DNA from: Streptomyces sp. LUP30
GTDB taxonomy: Bacteria; Actinomycetota; Actinomycetes; Streptomycetales; Streptomycetaceae
NCBI RefSeq assembly: GCF_001746365.1
Contig: NZ_MJAJ01000056.1
Location: 1 to 56,289, forward strand
Length of the DNA: 56,289 bases
Direction: 5' to 3'
In this document: positions 33,463-40,838 of the stretch, piece by piece
Layout: every line of letters begins with the position of its first letter
Numbering within the stretch: position 1 is the first letter of the stretch
Program-made: the position numbers and the translations under genes
The notes under the pieces: generated by a model
Databases searched by the model: none
Told to the model about the DNA's origin: nothing
What the model saw: only the letters and a program-made list of their open reading frames with translations

Positions 33463-34132
33463 ACCGCCCGGGCCGGCACAGCAGCGGGTAGGTGGCCGCC
33501 TCGACGGCGGCCGTCTCCGCGGCGCCCGCGCGGATCGCGTCCACCAGCCGGGAGTGGTCCATGTGCGTCTCGGGCGTCAGCACCTCGCCGACGTCCTCGC
33601 GCAGCCAGTCCCGCAGCACCTCGCCCAGGTCCGCGTACATCGCCGTCAGGACGTCGTTGTGCGAGGCCGCCACCACCGCCAGGTGGAAGGTGGTGTCCGC
33701 CGCCACGAAGGCCTCCGCGTCGCCCGACTCCCACGCCTCCTCACGCCGCAGCAGCAGCGCTTCCAGTTGCTTGAGGTCCTTCTCCGTGCGCCGCTCGGCC
33801 GCGAGCCTGGCCGCGCTCGACTCCAGCGCGGCGCGCAGTTCGGCGATGTGTCCGGGGTCGGCGTCGGCGAAGCGGCGGTGCATCACGCCCGCCAGCTCGC
33901 TGGTCGCCACGACGTAGGTGCCCGAGCCCTGCCGGATGTCCAGCAGACCGTTGTGCGCCAGGGCGCGGACCGCCTCGCGGACGGTGTTGCGCGCGACGCC
34001 CAGTTGCTCGACCAGCTCGGGCTCGGTGGGGATGCGGGAGCCCACCGGCCACTCGCCCGAGGTGATCTGGGTGCGCAGCGCGGCGATGACCTGTTCGGAC
34101 AGCGCCGAGCGGCGGGGATGGCTCAGGGGCAT
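33443..34132 (-). CDS. FadR-type GntR family transcriptional regulator
   Basis: 229 residues. Winged-helix DNA-binding domain about 5-75: 'SEQVIAALRTQITSGEWPVG', 'EPELVEQLGVARNTVREAVR', 'GSGTYV'. The rest is an all-helical FCD effector domain ('HIAELRAALESSAARLAAER', 'FHLAVVAASHNDVL', 'MDHSRLVDAIRAG') with histidines that usually hold a metal next to a carboxylate ligand. Divergent from an MFS transporter gene; the palindrome at 34186-34200 lies between them and is the likely operator. ATG at 34132 with GAAGGTG upstream. Confidence 0.9.
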   Translation of the reverse strand: MPLSHPRRSALSEQVIAALRTQITSGEWPVGSRIPTEPELVEQLGVARNTVREAVRALAHNGLLDIRQGSGTYVVATSELAGVMHRRFADADPGHIAELRAALESSAARLAAERRTEKDLKQLEALLLRREEAWESGDAEAFVAADTTFHLAVVAASHNDVLTAMYADLGEVLRDWLREDVGEVLTPETHMDHSRLVDAIRAGAAETAAVEAATYPLLCRPGRFTASDG

Positions 34133-34185
34133 GGCACACCTTCGCACGGCCCGGGGCGCCGAGGGCAACTCGGGCATGGACAACC

Positions 34186-34200
34186 AATCATCCTATGATT
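34186..34200. promoter_or_regulatory. Operator AATCAT-CCT-ATGATT between GntR and MFS genes
   Basis: Perfect 6-3-6 inverted repeat in the divergent region. It overlaps TATGAT (34194-34199), a good -10 box for the MFS gene. A second TATGAT stands at 34202-34207. Most likely site for the adjacent FadR-type repressor, which would block the transporter and possibly itself. Confidence 0.75.
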
Positions 34201-34214
34201 CTATGATGTACGGC

Positions 34215-35681
34215 ATGGCAAGCGAGCAGACCCGTACGACGTCCCACTCGTCCCTTCGCGCCCCCGCGGAGGACGAGCCGCTGTCTCGCCTCGCCCCGCG
34301 CGCGTGGACGACACGACTGCTCGTCGTGGGCATCGTCCTGGCCGCCCTCAACCTCCGCCCCGCCATCACCAGCCTCGGCGCGCTCCTCGAAGAGGTCCGC
34401 GACGGGCTCGGCATGAGCGGCAGCGTGGCCGGACTGCTCACCTCCGTGCCTCCGCTCTGCTTCGCGGCCTTCGGCGTCATGGCCCCCCGCCTCGCCCGTC
34501 GCTTCGGGCCGGGCGCGGTGGTGTGCGCGGGCATGGCCGCCATCGCCGCCGGACTGCTCGTCCGCCCCTACCTCGGAGGCGCCGCCGGCTTCCTCGCCGC
34601 CAGCGCCCTCGCCCTGATGGGCATCGCCGTCAGCAACGTCCTGATGCCCGTCATCGTCAAGCGGCACTTCCCCGACCGGGTCGGTTCGATGACCGGCCTG
34701 TACTCGATGGCCCTCGCCCTGGGCACCTCCACCGCCGCCGCGGTCACCGTGCCCATGACCGAGGCGCTGGGCGGCAGTTGGCGCACCGGGCTCGCGGTGT
34801 GGGCGGGGCTGGCGGCCGCGGCCGTCCTGCCGTGGCTGCCGCTGGTGCGTGACCGGGGGACGGAACCGGGCGGCGGCACGACGACGGGCGCCGCGCGGTC
34901 TGCCCGGGAGCCGCGGGAGCACCGGGCGGTCCAGGGGCCGGGGGAGCGGCCGACCGGGCAGGGGCCGAAGGCGCGGGGAGCACGGTCGCCGCAGCGGGCG
35001 CGCGTGCCTCGCCCCTCAGCGGACGAGCCCGCGCACGACCGCGAGGACGAGCCCGCGCACGACCACGCGCGCGGTGGCCGACCTCCCGTCGCCGCGCTGC
35101 GCGTCACCCGCAGCCGGACGGCCTGGGCGCTGGCCGTCTTCTTCGGCCTCCAGGCCACCGCCGCCTACATCACCATGGGCTGGATGCCGCAGATCTTCCG
35201 GGACGCGGGCGTGTCCGCGAGCACGGCCGGAGTGCTCCTCGCCGTGACCATGGCGATGGGCGTCCCGCTGGCCTTCGTCATCCCGCGGGTCGCGACCAGG
35301 CTGGCGCACCAGGGCCCGATCGTGGTCGCGCTCGGCGCCTGCGGCCTCGTCGGATACGCCGGCCTCTACCTCGCCCCCGCCGCCGGAGCCTGGGCCTGGG
35401 CCGTGCTGCTCGGCATCGCCAACTGCGCCTTCCCGCTGGCCCTCACGATGGTCGGGATGCGGGCCAGGACCGGCGCGGGCGTCGCCCAGCTGTCGGCCTT
35501 CGCGCAGTGCACCGGCTACCTGATCTCCATACCGGGCCCGCTCCTGGTGGGAGTGCTCTACCAGCACAGCGGCGGCTGGGGCCTGCCCCTCGCGCTCATG
35601 GCGGCCCTGATGGTCCCCCAGACGGTCGCGGGCGTCCTGGCGGGCCGGAACCGCACCGTGGAGGACGAGGCCGGCCGCTGA
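34215..35681 (+). CDS. CynX/NimT-like MFS transporter
   Basis: 488 residues, 12 membrane helices with a long cytosolic loop in the middle. 'LAALNLRPAITSLGALLEEV' in helix 1 is the CynX/NimT signature. The central loop (about 215-295) is an unusually long Gly/Arg/Pro/Glu stretch with direct repeats ('EPAHDREDEPAHDHARG'). Helices 7-12 resume at 'TAWALAVFFGLQATAAYI'. Substrate unknown; family members move cyanate, nitroimidazole or other small anions. ATG at 34215 is chosen; ATGs at 34203 and 34206 are in frame. No ribosome-binding site and a TATGAT box seven bases before the ATG point to a leaderless mRNA. Confidence 0.85.
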   Translation: MASEQTRTTSHSSLRAPAEDEPLSRLAPRAWTTRLLVVGIVLAALNLRPAITSLGALLEEVRDGLGMSGSVAGLLTSVPPLCFAAFGVMAPRLARRFGPGAVVCAGMAAIAAGLLVRPYLGGAAGFLAASALALMGIAVSNVLMPVIVKRHFPDRVGSMTGLYSMALALGTSTAAAVTVPMTEALGGSWRTGLAVWAGLAAAAVLPWLPLVRDRGTEPGGGTTTGAARSAREPREHRAVQGPGERPTGQGPKARGARSPQRARVPRPSADEPAHDREDEPAHDHARGGRPPVAALRVTRSRTAWALAVFFGLQATAAYITMGWMPQIFRDAGVSASTAGVLLAVTMAMGVPLAFVIPRVATRLAHQGPIVVALGACGLVGYAGLYLAPAAGAWAWAVLLGIANCAFPLALTMVGMRARTGAGVAQLSAFAQCTGYLISIPGPLLVGVLYQHSGGWGLPLALMAALMVPQTVAGVLAGRNRTVEDEAGR

Positions 35682-35725
35682 CCCCCGGCGCGGCCGCCGC
35701 GAGCCGGGGGTGCGAGACTGGCGGC

Positions 35726-35842
35726 ATGCCAGTGCTCGACCCGAATCCGCAGAACGGCCAGAAGAAGATGCTGCTCGTCTTCGGCTCGTTCTTGGCCATC
35801 TTCGTGATCATCGCCGTCATCGCGACCCTCGCCTCGCCCTGA
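35726..35842 (+). CDS. SGM_5486 family transporter-associated small protein
   Basis: 38 residues: 'MPVLDPNPQNGQKKMLLVFG' followed by one membrane helix and a short end 'ATLASP'. The name is the family label I recall for this 38-residue Streptomyces peptide found after CynX-like MFS genes. Likely a single-pass partner of the transporter encoded 44 bases upstream. Too short to be found by usual length filters. Confidence 0.75.
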   Translation: MPVLDPNPQNGQKKMLLVFGSFLAIFVIIAVIATLASP

Positions 35843-35956
35843 CGTCCCGCCCCCGGCCGCGGCCTCCCGCCGCCTGCCGCCCCGCGGCGTCGCCCCGCCC
35901 GGCCCTTCGGCAGGGCGCGGACGCCGGCGGGCTCGGGCGTGTGGGCCCGCGCGGGA

Positions 35957-36000
35957 GTGGGGTTAACCCCCCGTCCCCTAGGGGGTGAGGGTCAGGGTCA
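35957..36000. promoter_or_regulatory. Adjacent palindromes and direct repeat before the 36130 gene
   Basis: GGGGTTAACCCC (35959-35970) and CCCCTAGGGG (35975-35984) are two perfect palindromes four bases apart, followed by GGGTCA twice in tandem (35989-36000). This density suggests a regulator-binding region. A related GGGGTTAACTC occurs at 40804-40814 before the FHA-ABC gene. Confidence 0.55.
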
Positions 36001-36129
36001 AGTGGGTGGATCACCGGATGGGTTGAAGGCCGCCGGGTCCGTACCTTCGAAGTGTGACCGCGGACAGCGATCACCTCCACGGTTCGGGGACCACGGTCCA
36101 CGGACCCTTCGAGGACAGCGGAGGCACCC

Positions 36130-36336
36130 ATGTCGGCCCCAACGCACACCCGGCCCCGTCCGGCTGCCTCGGGCGGCGTCGAGACCCGGCTTCCCTGGTG
36201 GGCCCTCGCCCTCCCCACGCTCGCCTTCGCCACCCTGCTCCTGCTGATACTGAACCCGGCCGACGCCCACGCGGCCGGCAGCGACCCGGTGATCACCCAT
36301 CTCGTCGAGCGCGTGCAGATGCTGATCGCCCGCTGA
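36130..36336 (+). CDS. Small membrane or secreted protein, unknown
   Basis: 68 residues. A basic Thr/Pro/Arg start is followed by one hydrophobic helix, 'WWALALPTLAFATLLLLIL', then 'NPADAHAAGSDPVITHLVER'. 'AHA-A' could be a signal-peptidase site, so it is either a signal-anchored protein or a secreted 20-residue peptide. GGAGG sits seven bases before the ATG and codon bias is typical of the genome. Function unknown. Confidence 0.65.
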   Translation: MSAPTHTRPRPAASGGVETRLPWWALALPTLAFATLLLLILNPADAHAAGSDPVITHLVERVQMLIAR

Positions 36337-36497
36337 GGCAGCCGCCGCGGGCCGCGCCTTCCTGCCCGAGGCCGTGCAGTCCTCGGCGAGGGGCGGCGCC
36401 GTACCGGCAAAGCTCCTTCGAACGGCTTCCGAGCGCTGGTGAAGACCCCTGTCAACTCCCTGCGCCCGCTGGCCTGTTTCATGCGAAGCTGGGACTC

Positions 36498-37016
36498 ATG
36501 AGCGTCGAAGAACCCCGCAGGATCGTCCTCTTCCGCCATGCGAAAGCCGACTGGCCGGAGGTGACCGACCATGAGCGCCCGCTCGCTGAGCGGGGCCGTA
36601 GGGACGCGGCCGTCGCCGGACGCAGGCTGACCGACACCGGCATCCACGTGGACCTGGCCCTGTGCTCCACCTCGACCCGCACCCGGGAGACGTGGAAACT
36701 CGCGGTCCACGAGTTCCCGCAGCGGCCGAAAACCGTCTACGAGGAGCGGATCTACGAGGCCTCCCCGGGCGAGCTGATCGCCCTGCTCAACGAAAGCCCC
36801 GACGACGTGCGCAACATCGTCATGGTCGGCCACAACCCCGGGATCCAGGGACTCGCCGACATCCTGTCCGGGCGGTCCGACGGCGACGCGGGCGAGCGCA
36901 TGCGCCGTCGCGGCTTCCCGGCCGCCGCTTTCGCCGTCGTCTCCTTCGACGGCCCCTGGAAGGCCCTGGAGCCGGGGGCGGGCACGCTGATCGACTACTG
37001 GGCCCCCGAAGAGTGA
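36498..37016 (+). CDS. Histidine phosphatase family protein (SixA-like)
   Basis: 172 residues. 'VLFRHAKADW' carries the phosphorylated histidine H14 (RHA instead of RHG, as in SixA), and 'MVGHNPGIQGL' the second histidine. 'STSTRTRETW' is the family arginine loop. SixA in E. coli removes phosphate from histidine-phosphotransfer proteins; in actinobacteria the partner is unknown. Terminator at 37033-37065. Confidence 0.9.
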   Translation: MSVEEPRRIVLFRHAKADWPEVTDHERPLAERGRRDAAVAGRRLTDTGIHVDLALCSTSTRTRETWKLAVHEFPQRPKTVYEERIYEASPGELIALLNESPDDVRNIVMVGHNPGIQGLADILSGRSDGDAGERMRRRGFPAAAFAVVSFDGPWKALEPGAGTLIDYWAPEE

Positions 37017-37032
37017 CCTGACCGGCACACAC

Positions 37033-37065
37033 GAGAGCCCGGCGCCGCAGCGACGCCGGGCTCTC
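37033..37065. terminator. Bidirectional terminator between sixA-like gene and serB
   Basis: Perfect 12-bp stem (37033-37044 with 37054-37065) and 9-base loop, between convergent genes. Confidence 0.8.
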
Positions 37066-37237
37066 CTCGTCCACGTTCGCCGCGAGCGCGTTCGCGTCAC
37101 GCGGTCACCCGGCAGCCCGTGGGCGCCCGCCCCCACCGATCCCCGGGTCCCTGCCGCAGCCTCGCAGGTCCACGCCCTGCGCCCGCCCCCGCACGTGCCC
37201 CGTACGGCCCGGTCCCCTGCGGGCCCGGGAGGCGGGG

Positions 37238-38452
37238 CTATCGCTCGTCGTGCGTCTCCGCGGCCTCGACCTCTTCGCGGGTGATGCCCAGCAGGTAGAG
37301 GACGGTGTCCAGGAACGGCACGTTCACCGCCGTGTGCGCCGCCTCGCGCACCACCGGCTTGGCGTTGAAGGCGACCCCGAGACCGGCCGCGTTGAGCATG
37401 TCGAGGTCGTTGGCGCCGTCGCCGATCGCGACGGTCTGGGAGAGGGGAACGCCCGCCTCGGCGGCGAACCGACGCAGCAGCCGCGCCTTGCCCGCGCGGT
37501 CCACGATCTCGCCGGTGACCCGGCCGGTCAGCCTGCCGTCGACGATCTCCAGCGTGTTGGCCTGCGCGAAGTCCAGCCCGAGCCGCTCCTGCAGATCGTC
37601 GGTGACCTGGGTGAAACCGCCGGAGACGACGCCCACCTGGTAGCCGAGCCGCTTCAGCGTCCGGATCAGTGTGCGCGCCCCCGGAGTCAGCCGCACCTCG
37701 GCGCGCACCTTGTCCACGACCGAGGCGTCCAGCCCTTCCAGCAGCGCCACGCGCGCGTGCAGCGACTGTTCGAAGTCCAGCTCCCCGCGCATCGCGGCCG
37801 CCGTCACCTCGGCGACCTGGTCCTCGCAGCCGGCGTGCGCGGCGAAGAGCTCGATCACCTCGTCCTGGATGAGGGTCGAGTCGACGTCCATGACGACGAG
37901 CCGCTGGGCGCGGCGGTAGAGCCCCGCGTCCACCACGGCGACGTCCACGCCGAGCACCCCGGCGTCCTTGACCAGCGCGGTGCGCAGCGGCCCGGTCTCC
38001 GCACCGGAGACGGCGAACTCGACGGCGGTGACGGGGTACTTGGCCAGCCGGAAGATACGGTCGATGTTGCCGCCGGCCTTGGTGATCTTCGCGGCGATCG
38101 CAGCGGTGGCCTCCGCGGTGAGCGGGTGCCCGAGCACGGTGACCAGCGACCGCCCGAGGCCGCGCGGCCGGTTGTCGCCGAGGCCGGAGATGATCTCGGC
38201 CTGCATCTTCATCGACTCGGCCCAGCTGTGGACCGTCGACCGCAGGTCGCCCTCCAGGCCGGCCGGCGGCTCGGTCACGAGCGCGCACAGCACCATCCGG
38301 CCTCGCGTGACGACCTGCTCGATGTCGACCACGTCGACGGAGTAGGCGGCGAGGGTGTCGAAGAGGCCGGCCGTGATGCCCGGCCTGTCCTTGCCGAAGA
38401 TCTTGACAAGGAGTGTGGGGACGTCGGAGGACGAGGTCTGCGAAGCGCTCAT
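37238..38452 (-). CDS. serB: Phosphoserine phosphatase SerB with ACT domains
   Basis: 404 residues. Two N-terminal ACT-like domains (about 10-85 and 100-175) that may bind serine as feedback signal, then a HAD-type phosphatase: nucleophile Asp189 and Asp191 in 'DVDST', 'VVSGGFTQVTD', and 'AIGDGANDLDML'. Releases L-serine from O-phosphoserine, last step of serine synthesis. The ACT-ACT-HAD form is the one known from mycobacterial SerB2. ATG at 38452; the ribosome-binding site is weak. Confidence 0.95.
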   Translation of the reverse strand: MSASQTSSSDVPTLLVKIFGKDRPGITAGLFDTLAAYSVDVVDIEQVVTRGRMVLCALVTEPPAGLEGDLRSTVHSWAESMKMQAEIISGLGDNRPRGLGRSLVTVLGHPLTAEATAAIAAKITKAGGNIDRIFRLAKYPVTAVEFAVSGAETGPLRTALVKDAGVLGVDVAVVDAGLYRRAQRLVVMDVDSTLIQDEVIELFAAHAGCEDQVAEVTAAAMRGELDFEQSLHARVALLEGLDASVVDKVRAEVRLTPGARTLIRTLKRLGYQVGVVSGGFTQVTDDLQERLGLDFAQANTLEIVDGRLTGRVTGEIVDRAGKARLLRRFAAEAGVPLSQTVAIGDGANDLDMLNAAGLGVAFNAKPVVREAAHTAVNVPFLDTVLYLLGITREEVEAAETHDER

Positions 38453-38591
38453 GGTGTACCCACCGTATCCGGCACCCAGTGCCGTTCGCCGCCGCGGTCC
38501 GCCTGACGGACAGGTAACAGTGGATGTCGGAGAGGTGGCGTGGGCCTCGACGGACGGTTGCCGACTCCTCGATTCTGCTTCCCGGCCTCCT

Positions 38592-40592
38592 TCACCGCGA
38601 TCCGCGCGGCGTCCTCGGCCCCCTGGGCGGCAGCGGAGGAGGCGGAGGGGGCGGTGGCGGCCCGTCGTCCGGGCCCAACGGCGGCCGTCCTCGTGGGGTG
38701 CGCGGCGGCGGCCCGATCGGACGGACCACGGTCGGCGCCCCGTAGACGTCGTCCGGTCCGGGCGGCGGGGCCTCGTTCCGGCGCGAGCTCTCGTGGGACC
38801 GCGACCGCTCGGTCGTGCCATCGTGCCCCTGCTGCCCCTGCTGCCCCTGCTGCCCCTGCTGCCCCTGCTGCCCCTGCTGCCCCTGCTGCCCCTGCTGCCC
38901 CTGCTGCCCCTGCCCGGCCCCCGGTTTCGGTGCCCTGCCCGGCCCGGCGTCCCGTGCGCCGCGCAGGTCGTCCGGGAGGTGCAGATACGGGTTGGTCGCC
39001 GGGTTGGGCGGCCGGTACGAGGGCGCACCCGGAGCGTACGGCCCGACCAGGTCGTCCGTGAGCCGCGAAGGCGCCGGAGGTCCGCCGGGTCCCGGACGCC
39101 CCGCACCCCCGCCGGGGGTCGCCGCGCCATCGACCGCGTCACCGCGTGCCAACGGCGCGGCCCGTCGTCCCGCGGCCCCCGTGGCCCAGGCCAGCGACGC
39201 ACCGACGAACCCCGCACCCGCTCCCCACAGGGCGCCCAGGAGCAACGCCGGTCCGAGGCGTCCGTGCAGCTCGATCCCGGCCCCGAAGGCGTCGAAGCCC
39301 AGTACGGAGAGCGACGCGTTGACGGACACGTCCGTCAGCCAGGCCGCCGACGGCAACGCCAGCGCGGTCGCGACCCCCAGCCGGACGGCGCACCACCCGG
39401 CGAACGTGCCGAAGCGACGTCCGCCCCGCCCGGGTCCGGCTGCCGCCGCCCCCTGCCCGGTTCGCGGGTTCTCCGCCCGTAAAGGCGTCCGCACCGCCGT
39501 CAGCACGCCCGCCAGCAGCATCAGCAGCGCTGCCGCCACCGCCAGCAGCCACACCCGTCCGTCGAGTTCGGCCAGGCGGCCCAGCGTCACCGGCCGCCGG
39601 GCGCCCGCGCCCAGCAGATCGTCCAGCGGGTCGGGGAGGACGGAGGCCAGGGCGCCCGTCGCCTGCCCGTCCCACGGGACGAACAGGCCGATCGGGATGC
39701 CCAGCCAGACCCCGTTCGGAGCGCCGAGCAGCGCCGCCCCCGCGAGCCGCCGGGGGTGGGCGTCGCCGATCGCCGCGTACGCCGCCGCGGCGAGCCCGGC
39801 CGCCACCGCCGCCAGGGCCACCGTGACGACGGCGGACGCCGCCGGGCGCACCACGCGGTGCACCGCCTGCCAGCCGCGGGGCAGCGGTGTGCGGCGCGAG
39901 GCAGCCAGGGCGATCAGCAGGATGCCGAGCGACCAGCCGAGACCGCCGAGGAGCGTGGGCGCGGTGTCCACGGTGAAGCCGACCGCGGCCTTCGCGTGGA
40001 CGAGGTCGCCGAGCCGGTCGGGCAGCAGCCCGCCGACGTCCCCGAGCCCGGGGATCTCCAGGCCGCCCCCGCCGCCGCCCCCGCCGCCGGGCAGGTCGTC
40101 GAGGCCCAGCGAGCTCCCGTCGAGCGTGATGACGTCGTGCCCCGCCCAGGCGAGTCCGCCGAGCATCGCCACGAACAGCGCGACCACCGCCCCTGCGCGC
40201 GCGAGGAGTTCGGCGGGGGCGATCACCCCTCCGGCCGCGCGCAGGGACCGGAGGAAGAACCACGACAGGAGCAGCGCGCCGACCAGGCTCACCCCCAGTG
40301 GCGTGATCTCGATGGCGGTGTCCGCCTCCGCGCCGGTCAGCCCGAAGGCGGACACATCACCGGACGGAGTCACCGAGCCGCCCGCTCCCAGGGCCACCAC
40401 CGCGGCCGTCATCGTGCCCAACGAGCCCGCCGTGTCCGCCTTCAGCAGATGCAGCCCGAGCGCCGCGGTCCCCGCCATCCCGATCAACGCCCAGCTCACC
40501 GCGGCAACGGCGGCCAGCAGCACGTCCGTCCACGGCACGCCCCTGCCGCGCACCGTGCTCCCGCCGCCTTCGACAACCGTGCCGGCACTCAT
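38592..40592 (-). CDS. Streptophobe family membrane protein (contains a TTA codon)
   Basis: 666 residues, matching by eye the Streptomyces family labelled 'streptophobe'. About ten hydrophobic helices up to residue 510, glycine-rich loops ('DLPGGGGGGGGG'), then a disordered Pro/Gly/Arg C-terminus with nine perfect Gly-Gln-Gln repeats and a poly-proline run. Codon 371 is TTA (39480-39482), which needs the rare bldA tRNA, so translation should be delayed to development. The gene is divergent from an FHA-ABC transporter gene. No biochemical role is known. ATG at 40592. Confidence 0.85.
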   Translation of the reverse strand: MSAGTVVEGGGSTVRGRGVPWTDVLLAAVAAVSWALIGMAGTAALGLHLLKADTAGSLGTMTAAVVALGAGGSVTPSGDVSAFGLTGAEADTAIEITPLGVSLVGALLLSWFFLRSLRAAGGVIAPAELLARAGAVVALFVAMLGGLAWAGHDVITLDGSSLGLDDLPGGGGGGGGGLEIPGLGDVGGLLPDRLGDLVHAKAAVGFTVDTAPTLLGGLGWSLGILLIALAASRRTPLPRGWQAVHRVVRPAASAVVTVALAAVAAGLAAAAYAAIGDAHPRRLAGAALLGAPNGVWLGIPIGLFVPWDGQATGALASVLPDPLDDLLGAGARRPVTLGRLAELDGRVWLLAVAAALLMLLAGVLTAVRTPLRAENPRTGQGAAAAGPGRGGRRFGTFAGWCAVRLGVATALALPSAAWLTDVSVNASLSVLGFDAFGAGIELHGRLGPALLLGALWGAGAGFVGASLAWATGAAGRRAAPLARGDAVDGAATPGGGAGRPGPGGPPAPSRLTDDLVGPYAPGAPSYRPPNPATNPYLHLPDDLRGARDAGPGRAPKPGAGQGQQGQQGQQGQQGQQGQQGQQGQQGQQGHDGTTERSRSHESSRRNEAPPPGPDDVYGAPTVVRPIGPPPRTPRGRPPLGPDDGPPPPPPPPPLPPRGPRTPRGSR
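38826..38906. repeat. Nine perfect 9-bp tandem repeats (Gly-Gln-Gln)
   Basis: Unit CCCCTGCTG on the plus strand, nine copies without change, coding Gly-Gln-Gln on the minus strand. Copy number may vary between strains or be wrong in short-read assembly. Confidence 0.9.
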
Positions 40593-40838
40593 GCAGACCC
40601 CCCGATCCGCGGTGGGGAACGGCGAAGATCGCCGCTTCCGTCCCCCTCGCGTGCCTTTACCACTCTCCGGGCCGTTTTCAACCCCGTCAACGGGAACGGC
40701 CGACACGCGTGTGCGGGCTCTTCACAAGGCCCGACTTTCGGTCAGGGGGCCGCTACTGAAATAGTTCCCCCCGATGTTCGACATCCCTAGACTCCCCGTC
40801 GTTGGGGTTAACTCGGGGGACAACTCAGTGGGGCTGGA

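Noticed and set aside
37074..37096. GTTCGC-rich stretch resembling a ClgR site
   Set aside because: Spacing does not fit the ClgR consensus and it lies between convergent genes, where no promoter is needed.
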